A stretch of DNA of 37,960 nucleotides from DATMGU01 sp035555315 (lineage in GTDB: Bacteria; Pseudomonadota; Alphaproteobacteria; ATCC43930; CGMCC-115725), in contig DATMGU010000008.1 in assembly GCA_035555315.1 (NCBI GenBank), positions 1 to 37,960 on the forward strand, written 5' to 3'. Each line of letters opens with the position of its first letter. Positions within the stretch are counted from its first letter, which is position 1. The position numbers and the translations under genes were made by a program. The notes beneath the pieces were generated by a model, which saw only the letters and a program-made list of their open reading frames with translations, was not told the origin of the DNA and did no database searches. Shown piece after piece: positions 1-8,296 of this stretch.

Positions 1-236
1 GTCAGCGTGGTGTCGATCTCGTTCTTGATCTTGATCAGCGCGTCCAGGACCATCGGGCCGCAGGCGTCCAGATCGACCTCGTAGGTATCCAGATGCGGGT
101 TCTGGCCGTCATCCGGGTTCCAGCGGTAGATCTTGAAGTTCTTGATCCGCTTGGCGGCGGTACCCTGCACTAGGGGCGCGCGGAAGACCTTGCCTTCCTT
201 GACCTTGGAGTTCGCCGGAAGCGTGAATTCAGCCAT
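1..236 (-). CDS. sdhB: Succinate dehydrogenase iron-sulfur subunit, N-terminal part (runs off the window)
   Basis: Only the first 78 residues are present; the gene continues beyond position 1. SdhB carries the 2Fe-2S, 4Fe-4S and 3Fe-4S centres that pass electrons from the SdhA flavin to quinone at the inner membrane. The visible part begins MAEFTLPANSKVKEG and contains FKIYRWNPDDGQNPHLDTYE followed by the DLDACGPMVLDALIKIKNE segment, which is the typical start of the N-terminal ferredoxin-like domain. The cysteine motifs lie outside the window. The ATG at 236 has an AAGGA about ten bases upstream. It is the last gene of sdhCDAB, 96 bases after sdhA; that gap shows no gene. Identification is firm from both sequence and position. 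Confidence 0.95.
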   Translation of the reverse strand, partial: MAEFTLPANSKVKEGKVFRAPLVQGTAAKRIKNFKIYRWNPDDGQNPHLDTYEVDLDACGPMVLDALIKIKNEIDTTL

Positions 237-332
237 GGGTTACCAGTCCTTCGGCGCAGGGGGCGTGGTGACGATGGATGCGCATCACGCTGCGATTGCC
301 TGCTGCATTCAACGATAGGGGAGGGCGGATGA

Positions 333-2123
333 TCAGTAGACGCGGGCCTTGGGCGGGAAGGCCTGGACCTCGTTCGACAGGGTATAGAGATGCACCGGAC
401 GGTAATCGATCGCCGTCTTGCCGTCGGCACCCAGCCAGGTGACCGTGTGCTTCATCCATTCGACGTCGTCGCGGTTCGGATAATCCTCATGCGCATGGGC
501 GCCGCGGCTTTCCTTGCGGTTGACCGCCGAATTCAGCGTGACCACCGCCTGGCTGACCAGATTGTCCAGCTCCAGCGCCTCGACCAGGTCGGTGTTCCAG
601 ATCATCGACCGGTCGTTGATGCCCAGATCGACCATCGAGGCCGAGACCGCGGCGATTGCCTTGACGCCTTCCTCCAGCACCGTGTCGGTACGGAACACCG
701 CGCAGTTGTTCTGCATGGTGCGCTGCATCGCCAGCCGGATCTCGCCGCTCTTCAGCGTGCCCGAAGAATTGCGGATCTTGTCCAGCCGGGCGATCGCGGC
801 GTCGCCGGCATCGGCCGGCAGCGGCTTGTGGGTGGTGCCCGGGCGCACCACTTCCGACGCCCGATGGGCGGCGGCGCGGCCGAACACGACGATATCCAGC
901 AGCGAATTGGTGCCCAGGCGATTGGCGCCATGCACCGAGACGCAGGCCGCCTCGCCGATCGCCATCAGGCCGGGGACGACGCCGTCCGGGTCGGATTTGG
1001 TCGGCCGCAGCACTTCGCCGTGATAGTTCGTCGGAATGCCGCCCATGTTGTAATGCACGGTCGGCAGCACCGGGATCGGCTCCTTGGTGACGTCGACGCC
1101 GGCGAAGATCTTCGCGGTCTCGGAGATGCCGGGCAGCCGCTCATGCAGCACCGAGGCGTCGAGATGTTCCAGATGCAGCAGGATGTGATCCTTCTGCGGG
1201 CCGCAGCCGCGGCCTTCGCGGATCTCCATGGTCATCGACCGGCTGACTACGTCGCGCGAAGCCAGATCCTTGGCCGAGGGGGCATAGCGCTCCATGAAGC
1301 GCTCGCCTTCCGAATTGGTGAGGTAGCCGCCTTCGCCGCGCGCACCCTCGGTGATCAGGCAGCCGGCGCCATAGATGCCGGTTGGGTGGAACTGGATGAA
1401 CTCCATATCCTGCAGCGGCAGCCCGGCGCGCAGCACCATGGCGTTGCCGTCGCCGGTGCACGTATGCGCCGAGGTGCAGGAGAAATACGCCCGGCCATAG
1501 CCGCCGGTCGCCAGCACGACCTCATGGGCGCGGAACCGGTGCAGCGTGCCGGTCGCCAGGTCCCAGGCCATGACGCCCCGGCAGGCGCCGTCCTCGTCCA
1601 TGATGAGGTCGAGGGCGAAATACTCGACGAAGAACTCGGCATTGTTCTTCAGCGATTGCTGGTACAGCGTATGGATGATCGCATGGCCGGTCCGGTCGGC
1701 GGCGGCGCAGGCGCGCTTCGCCATGGTCTTGCCGTAATCGACCGTGTGGCCTCCGAACGGCCGCTGATAGATCTTGCCGTCGGGCGTGCGCGAGAACGGC
1801 ACGCCGTAATGTTCCAGCTCGATCACCGCCGGGATCGCGTTGCGGCACATGTATTCGATGGCGTCCTGGTCACCCAGCCAGTCCGACCCCTTGACGGTGT
1901 CGTACATGTGCCAGCGCCAATCATCCTCGCCCATGTTGCCCAGGGCGGCGCCGATGCCGCCTTGCGCCGCCACGGTGTGGCTGCGCGTCGGGAACACCTT
2001 GGTGATGCAGGCTGTTTTCAGCCCCTCGATGGTCATGCCGAGGGTGGCGCGCAATCCGGCGCCGCCGGCGCCGACGACCACCACGTCGTAAGTGTGGTCG
2101 ATGATCGGATACGTGGTTGCCAT
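333..2123 (-). CDS. sdhA: Succinate dehydrogenase flavoprotein subunit
   Basis: Catalytic subunit of complex II, oxidising succinate to fumarate on the cytoplasmic face of the membrane. It has 596 residues, the usual length. The dinucleotide-binding GAGGAG is at residues 18-23, and the covalent FAD-histidine motif TRSHTVAAQGG places the flavin-linked histidine at His49. Further on are the family blocks FHPTGIYGAGCLITEGARGEGG and HGANRLGTNSLLDIVVFGRAA, and the C-terminus ends in the usual FPPKARVY. The ATG at 2123 lies seven bases after the sdhD stop, so the two are probably translated from one message. Nothing is truncated or missing. Confidence 0.98.
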   Translation of the reverse strand: MATTYPIIDHTYDVVVVGAGGAGLRATLGMTIEGLKTACITKVFPTRSHTVAAQGGIGAALGNMGEDDWRWHMYDTVKGSDWLGDQDAIEYMCRNAIPAVIELEHYGVPFSRTPDGKIYQRPFGGHTVDYGKTMAKRACAAADRTGHAIIHTLYQQSLKNNAEFFVEYFALDLIMDEDGACRGVMAWDLATGTLHRFRAHEVVLATGGYGRAYFSCTSAHTCTGDGNAMVLRAGLPLQDMEFIQFHPTGIYGAGCLITEGARGEGGYLTNSEGERFMERYAPSAKDLASRDVVSRSMTMEIREGRGCGPQKDHILLHLEHLDASVLHERLPGISETAKIFAGVDVTKEPIPVLPTVHYNMGGIPTNYHGEVLRPTKSDPDGVVPGLMAIGEAACVSVHGANRLGTNSLLDIVVFGRAAAHRASEVVRPGTTHKPLPADAGDAAIARLDKIRNSSGTLKSGEIRLAMQRTMQNNCAVFRTDTVLEEGVKAIAAVSASMVDLGINDRSMIWNTDLVEALELDNLVSQAVVTLNSAVNRKESRGAHAHEDYPNRDDVEWMKHTVTWLGADGKTAIDYRPVHLYTLSNEVQAFPPKARVY

Positions 2124-2130
2124 GCTGTTG

Positions 2131-2523
2131 CTAGCCTCCGAAAGCGATGCGCAGGACCGAGAAGATCCCGGCGACCGCGAGGATCAGGCAGCCGAATTTC
2201 AGCGCCACCAGACAGACGATCTTGACCCACTCGACATGGATATAATCCTCGATCACCACTTTGACGCCGGTCGCGACGTGGTGAAACGTCACGGCCAAGG
2301 TCAGGATCAACAGGATCGACACCACCGGCGAGGCGACCCAGGTGGTGAAGCTTTCGTAATCCGCCCCGGCATGGCCGATCACGCCGATCACGAACCACAG
2401 GGTCAGCGGGATGAGCGCGACCGAGGTCAGCCGCATCGACCACCATTCATGAGCACCCTCGCGGGCCGAGCCCAGGCCGTAGACCCGCTTCAGCGGGGTG
2501 CGCATCTCCGACGATCCGCTCAT
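2131..2523 (-). CDS. sdhD: Succinate dehydrogenase membrane anchor subunit
   Basis: A 130-residue membrane anchor of complex II that helps form the haem b and quinone site. Three hydrophobic helices are visible, near residues 32-50, 66-88 and 101-123, with TFHHVATGVKVVIEDYIH around residues 79-96; this His-rich segment followed by an acidic-Tyr pair is typical of alphaproteobacterial SdhD. The ATG at 2523 overlaps the sdhC stop by one base (TGATG), a sign of translational coupling. A longer open frame extends upstream over sdhC but is only antiphase reading of that gene. Function is assigned from both sequence and operon position. Confidence 0.93.
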   Translation of the reverse strand: MSGSSEMRTPLKRVYGLGSAREGAHEWWSMRLTSVALIPLTLWFVIGVIGHAGADYESFTTWVASPVVSILLILTLAVTFHHVATGVKVVIEDYIHVEWVKIVCLVALKFGCLILAVAGIFSVLRIAFGG

Positions 2524-2921
2524 CAGCTCATCCCCCAGCTGGCGAGGCCGGCGATCCAGGCGATCAGCGTCAGCGCGACCGTCGCAATCAGAACGGCGTA
2601 GCCGGACCGGTAGGCGGTCTGGATCTCGAAGCCGTAGCCCATATCCCAGAACAGATGCCGGATGCCGTTCGCCAAATGGTAGAACAGCGAGACCGACCAG
2701 CCGAACAGCAGCAGCAGTCCGAACCAGGAGCCGACGAAGCCGGCGACGCTGAGATACGCCGCCTCGCCCGAGGCGGCGGCGACCAGCCACCACACCAGCA
2801 ATAAGGTGCCGACACTCAGGGCCAAGCCGGTAGCCCGATGGGAGATCGACAGGATCGAGGTGATTTGTGGCTTGTACACCTGCAGGTGCGGTGACAGCGG
2901 CCGATTGACAATCGACATCAA
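2523..2921 (-). CDS. sdhC: Succinate dehydrogenase cytochrome b556 subunit
   Basis: A 132-residue, three-helix membrane subunit. The N-terminus shows the family signature RPLSPHLQVYKPQITSILSI and SHRATG, and residues 81-97 read YHLANGIRHLFWDMGYG, where His82 matches the haem-ligating histidine of the family and His89 is the second conserved histidine. Two adjacent ATGs open the frame; the second (MSIVNRPLSPH) is equally possible. It is the first gene of sdhCDAB, with a promoter candidate about 80 bases upstream and a CoA-ester lyase gene before that on the same strand. Confidence 0.95.
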   Translation of the reverse strand: MMSIVNRPLSPHLQVYKPQITSILSISHRATGLALSVGTLLLVWWLVAAASGEAAYLSVAGFVGSWFGLLLLFGWSVSLFYHLANGIRHLFWDMGYGFEIQTAYRSGYAVLIATVALTLIAWIAGLASWGMS

Positions 2922-2999
2922 GGCGCCTCGGAAAGTGAAGCCCTGGGGCAGGGTCCGGCCAAAACCTCAGGTGCGGCGAATTTCATTCGATAAAACCGA

Positions 3000-3028
3000 G
3001 ACATAGAGCGGTGCCGAAGGCAAGTCAA
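3000..3028 (-). promoter_or_regulatory. Candidate sigma70-type promoter for sdhCDAB
   Basis: Read on the minus strand, a TTGACT box (3028-3023) is followed after 17 bases by TATGTC (3005-3000). The -35 is five of six to consensus; the -10 is weak. The start of transcription would be near 2993, giving a leader of about 70 bases. It lies in the 137-base gap between the lyase stop and sdhC. Confidence 0.45.
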
Positions 3029-3039
3029 CGCTGCGCCGC

Positions 3040-3059
3040 AGCATGGCGCGTACCATGCT
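3040..3059. promoter_or_regulatory. 7-bp inverted repeat just upstream of the sdh -35 box
   Basis: AGCATGG (3040-3046) and CCATGCT (3053-3059) form a perfect inverted repeat with a six-base spacer. It ends 11 bases before the -35 box and touches the stop codon of the lyase gene. It could be a regulator site for sdhCDAB or a hairpin ending lyase transcription; no T-run follows it, so an operator is slightly preferred. Confidence 0.3.
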
Positions 3060-3946
3060 CACGCGGGCGTGTCTCGCGACAATTCGGCGATGTCCTGGGC
3101 GAGCGTCAGCAGCCGGCGCGCCTCGACGACATGCAGGGTCTCGATCAGCTTGCCATCGACCAGCACGACGCCCTTGCCGGCCGCCCGGGCGGTCTCGAAC
3201 GCCGCGACCAGCTTCTCCGCCCAGGCGATCTCCGCCGCGTCGGGCGCGAAGATGGCGTTGGCCGCCGCGATCGTTTTGGGATGGATCAGCGTCTTGCCGT
3301 CGAAGCCCAGCTCCAGCCCCTGCCGGCACGCGGCCGCGAAGCCCTCGTCATCGGCGAGGTCCAGATGCACCCCGTCCAGCACGGCGAGGCCATAGGCCCG
3401 GGCGGCCAGCAGACAGAGGCTGAGGCCGGTCAGCAGCGGCAGCCGGTCGCGGGTGTGGCGGGCATGCAGGTCCTTCGCCAGATCCGAGGTGCCCATGATA
3501 AAGCCGCCGAGCCGGGGGCTCGCCGCCGCGATCTCCTCGGCATGCAGCAGGCCGAGCGGCGTTTCCATCATGCACCAGAGGGCGAGCGATTCCGGCGCGC
3601 CCGCCCGGTCGAGCAGGCTTGCCGCCTGGCGGATATGCGCCGCCGCCTCGACCTTCGGCAGCAGCACGCCCTGCACCGGCAGGCTTGCCACCGCCGCGAG
3701 ATCGGCCGCCCCCCATGCCGTGTCGAGCCCGTTCACCCGGATGATCAGCTCGCGCCGGCCATAGCCGCCTTCGGTCACCGCCGCGGCGATCGTCTCGCGC
3801 GCGCGCGTCTTCGCATCCGGCGCCACCGCGTCCTCCAGATCGAAGATCAGCGCGTCGGCCGGCAGGGTACGGGCCTTTTCCAGCGCCCTTGCATTCGATC
3901 CCGGCATATAGAGCATGCTGCGGCGGGGTCTGACATCGGTTGGCAT
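3059..3946 (-). CDS. HpcH/HpaI (CitE-like) CoA-ester lyase, probable malyl-CoA/citramalyl-CoA lyase type
   Basis: A 295-residue TIM-barrel lyase that would split or form beta-hydroxyacyl-CoA esters such as malyl-CoA or citramalyl-CoA with Mg2+. Family marks in order: RRSMLYMPGSN near the N-terminus, ALIFDLEDAV, LIIRVNGLDT, GVLLPKVE, MMETPLGLL and GFIMGTSDLAKDL, which supply the CoA- and metal-binding Arg, Glu and Asp residues. The chosen ATG at 3946 has a perfect AGGAGG nine bases upstream; an open frame reaches 12 codons further but lacks such a site. It lies directly upstream of sdhCDAB, fitting a role in acyl-CoA or glyoxylate metabolism feeding the TCA cycle. The exact substrate cannot be told from sequence. 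Confidence 0.85.
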   Translation of the reverse strand: MPTDVRPRRSMLYMPGSNARALEKARTLPADALIFDLEDAVAPDAKTRARETIAAAVTEGGYGRRELIIRVNGLDTAWGAADLAAVASLPVQGVLLPKVEAAAHIRQAASLLDRAGAPESLALWCMMETPLGLLHAEEIAAASPRLGGFIMGTSDLAKDLHARHTRDRLPLLTGLSLCLLAARAYGLAVLDGVHLDLADDEGFAAACRQGLELGFDGKTLIHPKTIAAANAIFAPDAAEIAWAEKLVAAFETARAAGKGVVLVDGKLIETLHVVEARRLLTLAQDIAELSRDTPA

Positions 3947-4038
3947 CGGCGTTATCCTCCTGGCGCGGCGAATCGACCCCAAATAGCCGTTTGGAGCAAG
4001 CCCTCTCCCCAGCAGCCCTCTTCTGGAGACGACGCCCA

Positions 4039-4893
4039 GTGCGCAGCATCCTTTCGATACAATCCTGGGTCAGCTACGGCCATGTCGGCAACGCCGCGGC
4101 GGTGTTTCCGCTGCAGCGGCTGGGCTTCGAGGTCTGGGCGGTGAACACCGTGCAGTTCTCCAACCATCCCGGCTATGGCCAGTGGCGCGGCCGGGTGCTG
4201 GAGGCGGCGGCTGTGGTGGAACTGATCCAGGGCATCGGCGAGCGCGGCGTGCTGCCGGACTGCTCGGCCGTGCTGTCCGGTTACATGGGCGACGCCGCCC
4301 TCGGCGAGGCAATCCTAGGAGCCGTCGACGCGGTCAAGGCCGCCAATCCCCGGGCGCTCTATTGCTGCGACCCGGTGATGGGCGATGTCGACCGCGGCTT
4401 CTTCGTGCGGCCGGGCATTCCGGAATTCTTCCGCGACCGGGCGGTGCCCGCCGCCGACATCGTCACGCCCAACCAGTTCGAGCTGGAATACCTGACCGGC
4501 CGGCCGATCGACAGCCTGGCCGGCGCGCTCGACGCCGTGGCGGCGGTCCTCGCCATGGGGCCGCGCCGGCTGCTGCTGACCAGCCTGCGCCGCGCCGATG
4601 GACCGACCGACGCGATCGAGATGCTGGCGGCGGACGAGACAGGTACCTGGCTGGTCTCGACACCGCTGCTGCCGATATCGGTCAACGGTGCCGGCGACGC
4701 GGTGGCCGCCCTGTTCCTCGCCCATCTGCTTAAGACCGACGACACGGCGACGGCCCTGGCCGAGGCTGCCGCGGCGATCCACGCCGTCCTGGCCGAAACC
4801 AATGCGCGCCAGGCCCGGGAGATCCAGCTGATCGCCGCTCAGGACGAGTTGGTCGCCCCGAAGCGCCGCTTCGACGTGCGGCGGGTCCGATAG
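4039..4893 (+). CDS. pdxY: Pyridoxal kinase
   Basis: ATP-dependent kinase of the ribokinase-like fold that phosphorylates pyridoxal in B6 salvage. The start region ILSIQSWVSYGHVGNAAAVF and the following VNTVQFSNHPGYGQWRG are characteristic of PdxY/PdxK. The middle contains CDPVMGD and the C-terminal part the anion-hole and catalytic motif NGAGDAVAALF. The start is taken as GTG at 4039, with GGAG ten bases upstream, giving 284 residues, the normal family length; the open frame extends upstream without a ribosome site. It is divergent from the lyase gene (92-base gap) and convergent with asd. PdxY is preferred over PdxK on the N-terminal motif. Confidence 0.93.
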   Translation: MRSILSIQSWVSYGHVGNAAAVFPLQRLGFEVWAVNTVQFSNHPGYGQWRGRVLEAAAVVELIQGIGERGVLPDCSAVLSGYMGDAALGEAILGAVDAVKAANPRALYCCDPVMGDVDRGFFVRPGIPEFFRDRAVPAADIVTPNQFELEYLTGRPIDSLAGALDAVAAVLAMGPRRLLLTSLRRADGPTDAIEMLAADETGTWLVSTPLLPISVNGAGDAVAALFLAHLLKTDDTATALAEAAAAIHAVLAETNARQAREIQLIAAQDELVAPKRRFDVRRVR

Positions 4894-4922
4894 GCTGGCC
4901 GGGTCGACCGCCGCCTGGGAAT

Positions 4923-4943
4923 AGCCCCGGGGGCGCAGGGGCT
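4923..4943. terminator. Hairpin between the convergent pdxY and asd
   Basis: AGCCCC (4923-4928) and GGGGCT (4938-4943) can pair across a nine-base loop in the 70-base convergent gap. It could end transcription from both sides, but no T-run is present on either strand. Confidence 0.3.
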
Positions 4944-4963
4944 GGGTGAGGTGGCCCTAAACC

Positions 4964-6013
4964 CTACTTCGCGATGACGCGCAGCTTTGGCGGTTTGGCG
5001 GTCAGGTAGTCGCCGGCCAGGAGCTCGGCGATCTGCACCGCATTGAGGGCGGCGCCCTTCCTCAGATTGTCGGAGACGACCCAGATGTTCAGGCCGTTCT
5101 TGACCGTCGGGTCCTTGCGGATCCGGCTGACATAGACCGCGTCTTCGCCGGCGCTTTCCTGCGGCGTCACATAGCCTTCATCGGTTCGGTGGTCGAGCAC
5201 CACGATGCCCGGCGAGGCTTTCAGCACGGCGCGCGCCTGGGCTTCGCTGATCGGTTGCTCGAACTCGATGTTGACCGCCTCGGCATGGCCGATGAAGACC
5301 GGCACGCGCACGCAGGTGGCGGTCACCGCGATATCCGGATCCAGGATCTTGCGGGTCTCGGCCGCCATCTTCCACTCTTCCTTGGTCGAGCCGTCATCCA
5401 TGAACACGTCGATATGCGGGATGACGTTGAAGGCGATCTGCTTGGTGAACCGTTCCGGCCGGATCGGGTCGTTGACGAAGACCGCGCGGGTCTGATTGAA
5501 CAGCTCGTCCATCGCTTCCTTGCCGGCGCCGGACACGGATTGATAGGTCGACACCACGACGCGCTTGATCTTGGCGGCCTTGTGCAGCGGCTTCAGCGCC
5601 ACGACCATCTGGATGGTCGAGCAATTCGGATTGGCGATGATGCCGCGCTTGGTATAGCCGGCGATGGCCTCTGGATTGACCTCGGGCACGACCAGCGGCA
5701 CGTCCGGGTCCATGCGGAAATGCGAGGTGTTGTCGATCACCACGGCCCCGGCCTTGGCCGCGCGCGGCGCATGCACGGCGGACACCTTGGCGCCGGGCGA
5801 GAACAGCGCGATGTCGATACCCTTGAAGTCGAAGGTGTCGAGATCGCGAACCTTGAGGATTTCCTTCTCGCCGAACGACACTTCAAGACCGATCGACCGG
5901 GTCGATGCCAAGGCCACGACGTCCGAGACGGGGAAGTCCCGCTCGTCCAGAGTGGAGAGCATTTCCCTGCCCACATTGCCCGTGGCGCCGACGACCGCTA
6001 CCCTGTAGCCCAT
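4964..6013 (-). CDS. asd: Aspartate-semialdehyde dehydrogenase
   Basis: NADPH-dependent reduction of beta-aspartyl phosphate to aspartate semialdehyde, the branch point to lysine, threonine, methionine and diaminopimelate. It has 349 residues. The cofactor motif VGATGNVGREML is at residues 8-19, the nucleophile is Cys131 in ANPNCSTIQ, and the active-site histidine is His243 in CVRVPVFIGHAEAV. The ATG at 6013 is used. It is the next gene after leuB on the same strand but separated from it by the plus-strand gene at 6090-6425, so it is probably transcribed on its own from the region shared with that gene. Confidence 0.97.
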   Translation of the reverse strand: MGYRVAVVGATGNVGREMLSTLDERDFPVSDVVALASTRSIGLEVSFGEKEILKVRDLDTFDFKGIDIALFSPGAKVSAVHAPRAAKAGAVVIDNTSHFRMDPDVPLVVPEVNPEAIAGYTKRGIIANPNCSTIQMVVALKPLHKAAKIKRVVVSTYQSVSGAGKEAMDELFNQTRAVFVNDPIRPERFTKQIAFNVIPHIDVFMDDGSTKEEWKMAAETRKILDPDIAVTATCVRVPVFIGHAEAVNIEFEQPISEAQARAVLKASPGIVVLDHRTDEGYVTPQESAGEDAVYVSRIRKDPTVKNGLNIWVVSDNLRKGAALNAVQIAELLAGDYLTAKPPKLRVIAK

Positions 6014-6036
6014 GATGGCCTATCCGAACTGATTTA

Positions 6037-6072
6037 CGATGGACCGCGACACTTAAAGCCGATGGTCCGCGA
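6037..6072. repeat. Direct repeat in the asd / Mpo1-like divergent promoter region
   Basis: CGATGGACCGCGA (6037-6049) recurs as CGATGGTCCGCGA (6060-6072), 12 of 13 bases identical and 23 bases apart, about two helical turns. It occupies half of the 76-base divergent gap, so it may be a paired binding site for a regulator. Confidence 0.4.
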
Positions 6073-6089
6073 TATCAAGGGAGCAGCAC

Positions 6090-6425
6090 ATGGCGGCACC
6101 GCTCGGGAGCTATGCGGAATTCTGGCCGCACTATCTGCGCGCTCATCGGAACCGGCGCAGCCGGGGGCTGCATTACGCCGGTACCAGCCTCGCCCTGCTG
6201 TGTCTGGCGATGGCGATCGCCACCATGGACTGGCGCTTTCTGATCGCCGCCCCGGTCGTCGGCTACGCTTTCGCCTGGATCGGCCATCTGGGCTTCGAGG
6301 GCAACCGTCCGGCGACCTTCGGCCATCCTTTCTGGTCGCTGTTCAGCGATCTCAGGATGCTCGGGCTATGGGTCACCGGCCGGCTCGGCCCGCATCTCGC
6401 GCAGGCGGGGGTTGAGGCGGGTTAG
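6090..6425 (+). CDS. DUF962 / Mpo1-like integral membrane protein
   Basis: A 111-residue membrane protein of the DUF962 family, whose yeast member Mpo1 is an Fe2+-dependent dioxygenase of 2-hydroxy fatty acids. Visible family blocks are EFWPHYLRAHRNRRSRGLHYAGT at the start and FAWIGHLGFEGNRPATFGHPFW near the end, with histidines at 14, 19, 28, 66 and 79 that could bind metal. Two hydrophobic segments lie near residues 30-45 and 50-66. AAGGGAG sits six bases before the ATG. It is divergent from asd and convergent with leuB. Membership is clear; the enzymatic activity of bacterial members is inferred from yeast only. Confidence 0.85.
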   Translation: MAAPLGSYAEFWPHYLRAHRNRRSRGLHYAGTSLALLCLAMAIATMDWRFLIAAPVVGYAFAWIGHLGFEGNRPATFGHPFWSLFSDLRMLGLWVTGRLGPHLAQAGVEAG

Positions 6426-6473
6426 CTGCGGGCCGTCGGATGAAGCAGGGGTCACATCTCAAAAGACCGCTCC

Positions 6474-7586
6474 TTACCCTCCCAGCCGCTCCAGCTCCGC
6501 GACGATCGCCTTGCCCATTTCCGTGGTCGAGACACCGGTCATGCCGGGGCCGGTGATGTCATGGGTGCGCACACCGCGGTCGAGCAGGTTCTGCACAGCC
6601 TGCTCCAGCAGGCTTGCCTGTTCGCTGAGATCGAAGGAATAGCGCAGCATCATGGCGAGGCTGAGGGTCGAGGCCAGCGGGTTCGCCAGGTTCTTGCCGG
6701 CGATATCCGGGGCGGAGCCGTGCACCGGCTCGTAAAGCGCCAGCCGCCGGCCCGAATTGTCGGGTGCCCCCAGCGAGGCGGAGGGCAGCATGCCGAGCGA
6801 GCCGGTCAGCATCGCGGCGCAATCGCTGAGGATGTCGCCGAACAGATTGTCGGTGACGATCACGTCGAACTGCTTGGGCTTGCGCACCAGCTGCATGGCG
6901 CAGTTATCGGCATACATGTGCGATAGCTCGACATCGGCGTATTCCGCCTGATGCAGCCGGGTCATGATCTCGCGCCACAGCACGCCCGATTCCATGACAT
7001 TGGCCTTCTCGACCGAGCAGACGCGGTTGTCGCGCTTGCGGGCGAGCTCGAAGGCGACGCGGCCGACCCGTTCGATCTCGCCCTCGGTATAGCTCTGCGT
7101 GTTGTAGCCCCGGCGGGTACCGTCGGGCCGCGTCTCGATGCCGCGCGGCTCGTTGAAATAGATGCCGCCGGTCAGCTCGCGGATGATCATGAGGTCGAGG
7201 CCGCGGATGATCTCGGGCTTCAAGGTCGAGGCGTCGACCAGCGCGTCGAATACCAGGGCCGGCCGCAGATTGGCGAATAGTGCCATCTCCTTGCGCAGGC
7301 GCAGCAAGCCGCGTTCCGGGCGCAGCGCGAAGGGCAGCGTCTCCCATTTCGGGCCGCCAACCGCGCCCAGCAGGACCGCGTCGGCGCCCATCGCCAGCCT
7401 CAGCGTGTCGTCATGCAGCGGTGTGCCATGCGCTTCATAGGCGCTGCCGCCGACCAGATCCTCGGTCACTTCGAAGGTGGCGAGGCGCTTGCGATCGAAC
7501 CATTCGATCACGCGCAACACCTCGTTCATGACCTCTTTGCCGATGCCGTCGCCCGGCAGGACAAGCAGTTTCTTGTTCGATGGCAC
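6474..7586 (-). CDS. leuB: 3-isopropylmalate dehydrogenase
   Basis: Oxidative decarboxylation of 3-isopropylmalate to 2-ketoisocaproate in leucine synthesis. At 370 residues it has the usual length. Motifs seen are LPGDGIGKEVM at the start, the substrate-binding arginines in LLRLRKEMALFANLRP and RELTGGIYFNEPRG, VEKANVMESG, the metal site VTDNLFGDILSD, and EPVHGSAPDIAGKNLANP. The start is GTG at 7586, preceded by AGGGAGGA at seven bases spacing. It is the last gene of leuCDB, 39 bases after leuD; no terminator is evident in the 48-base convergent gap downstream. Confidence 0.97.
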   Translation of the reverse strand: MPSNKKLLVLPGDGIGKEVMNEVLRVIEWFDRKRLATFEVTEDLVGGSAYEAHGTPLHDDTLRLAMGADAVLLGAVGGPKWETLPFALRPERGLLRLRKEMALFANLRPALVFDALVDASTLKPEIIRGLDLMIIRELTGGIYFNEPRGIETRPDGTRRGYNTQSYTEGEIERVGRVAFELARKRDNRVCSVEKANVMESGVLWREIMTRLHQAEYADVELSHMYADNCAMQLVRKPKQFDVIVTDNLFGDILSDCAAMLTGSLGMLPSASLGAPDNSGRRLALYEPVHGSAPDIAGKNLANPLASTLSLAMMLRYSFDLSEQASLLEQAVQNLLDRGVRTHDITGPGMTGVSTTEMGKAIVAELERLGG

Positions 7587-7625
7587 GGGGTAGTCCTCCC
7601 TAGGGTATTTATCAGGCAGCGATCT

Positions 7626-8246
7626 TTATGATGCGGGGGCGTTGAGCCAGGGCTGGCTCAGGGCGCGGTTGCGTTCGAAGCTGTCGATCGACTTGGTCTT
7701 CTCCAGGGTCAGGCCGATATCGTCCAACCCGTTGAGCAGGCAATGCTTGCGGAACGGCTCGATCTCGAAATGGATGATCTCGCCATCCGGCCGGCTGACC
7801 GTCTGGGCTTCCAGATCGATCGACAGCACGGCATTGGCGCCATTCCCGGCGTCTTCCAGCAGTTTCGCGCAGATCTCCTCGGGCAGCACCAGCGGCAGGA
7901 TGCCGTTCTTGAAGCTGTTATTATAGAAGATGTCGGCGAAGCTGGGCGCGATGATGCAGCTTATGCCGAAATCCAGCAGCGCCCAGGGCGCGTGTTCCCG
8001 GCTCGACCCGCAGCCGAAATTCCGGCCGGCGACCAGGATCTTGGCCTTGCGATAGGCCGGCTGGTTCAGCACGAAATCCGGGTTTTCCGAGCCGTCCGGA
8101 CCATAGCGCATCTCGTCGAACAACCCCTTGCCGAGACCGGTGCGGCCGATCGTCTTCAAGTACTGCTTGGGGATGATCTTGTCGGTGTCGATATTGATCA
8201 TCGGCAGGGGTGCGGCCACCCCATCGAGCTTGGTGAATTTATCCAT
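7626..8246 (-). CDS. leuD: 3-isopropylmalate dehydratase small subunit
   Basis: Small (swivel) subunit of isopropylmalate isomerase, working with LeuC. It has 206 residues. Family marks are INIDTDKIIPKQYLKTI near the N-terminus, GRNFGCGSSREHAPWAL at residues 74-90, and IIAPSFADIFYNNSFKNGILP. The ATG at 8246 is preceded by GAGGGCGG. A much longer open frame continues upstream, but that portion is an antiphase reading of leuC and should not be fused to this gene. The leuC stop is 50 bases upstream. Confidence 0.97.
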   Translation of the reverse strand: MDKFTKLDGVAAPLPMINIDTDKIIPKQYLKTIGRTGLGKGLFDEMRYGPDGSENPDFVLNQPAYRKAKILVAGRNFGCGSSREHAPWALLDFGISCIIAPSFADIFYNNSFKNGILPLVLPEEICAKLLEDAGNGANAVLSIDLEAQTVSRPDGEIIHFEIEPFRKHCLLNGLDDIGLTLEKTKSIDSFERNRALSQPWLNAPAS

Positions 8247-8296
8247 CGGTCCGCCCTCGGATTTGGTTGACGCGGTCTTGTGAGGCCTCGCCGCCG

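Noticed and set aside
390..2225. A 611-codon open frame on the plus strand opposite sdhA
   Set aside because: Antisense shadow of a GC-rich gene: Arg/His/Asp-rich composition, no family features, no ribosome site, and sdhA is certain.
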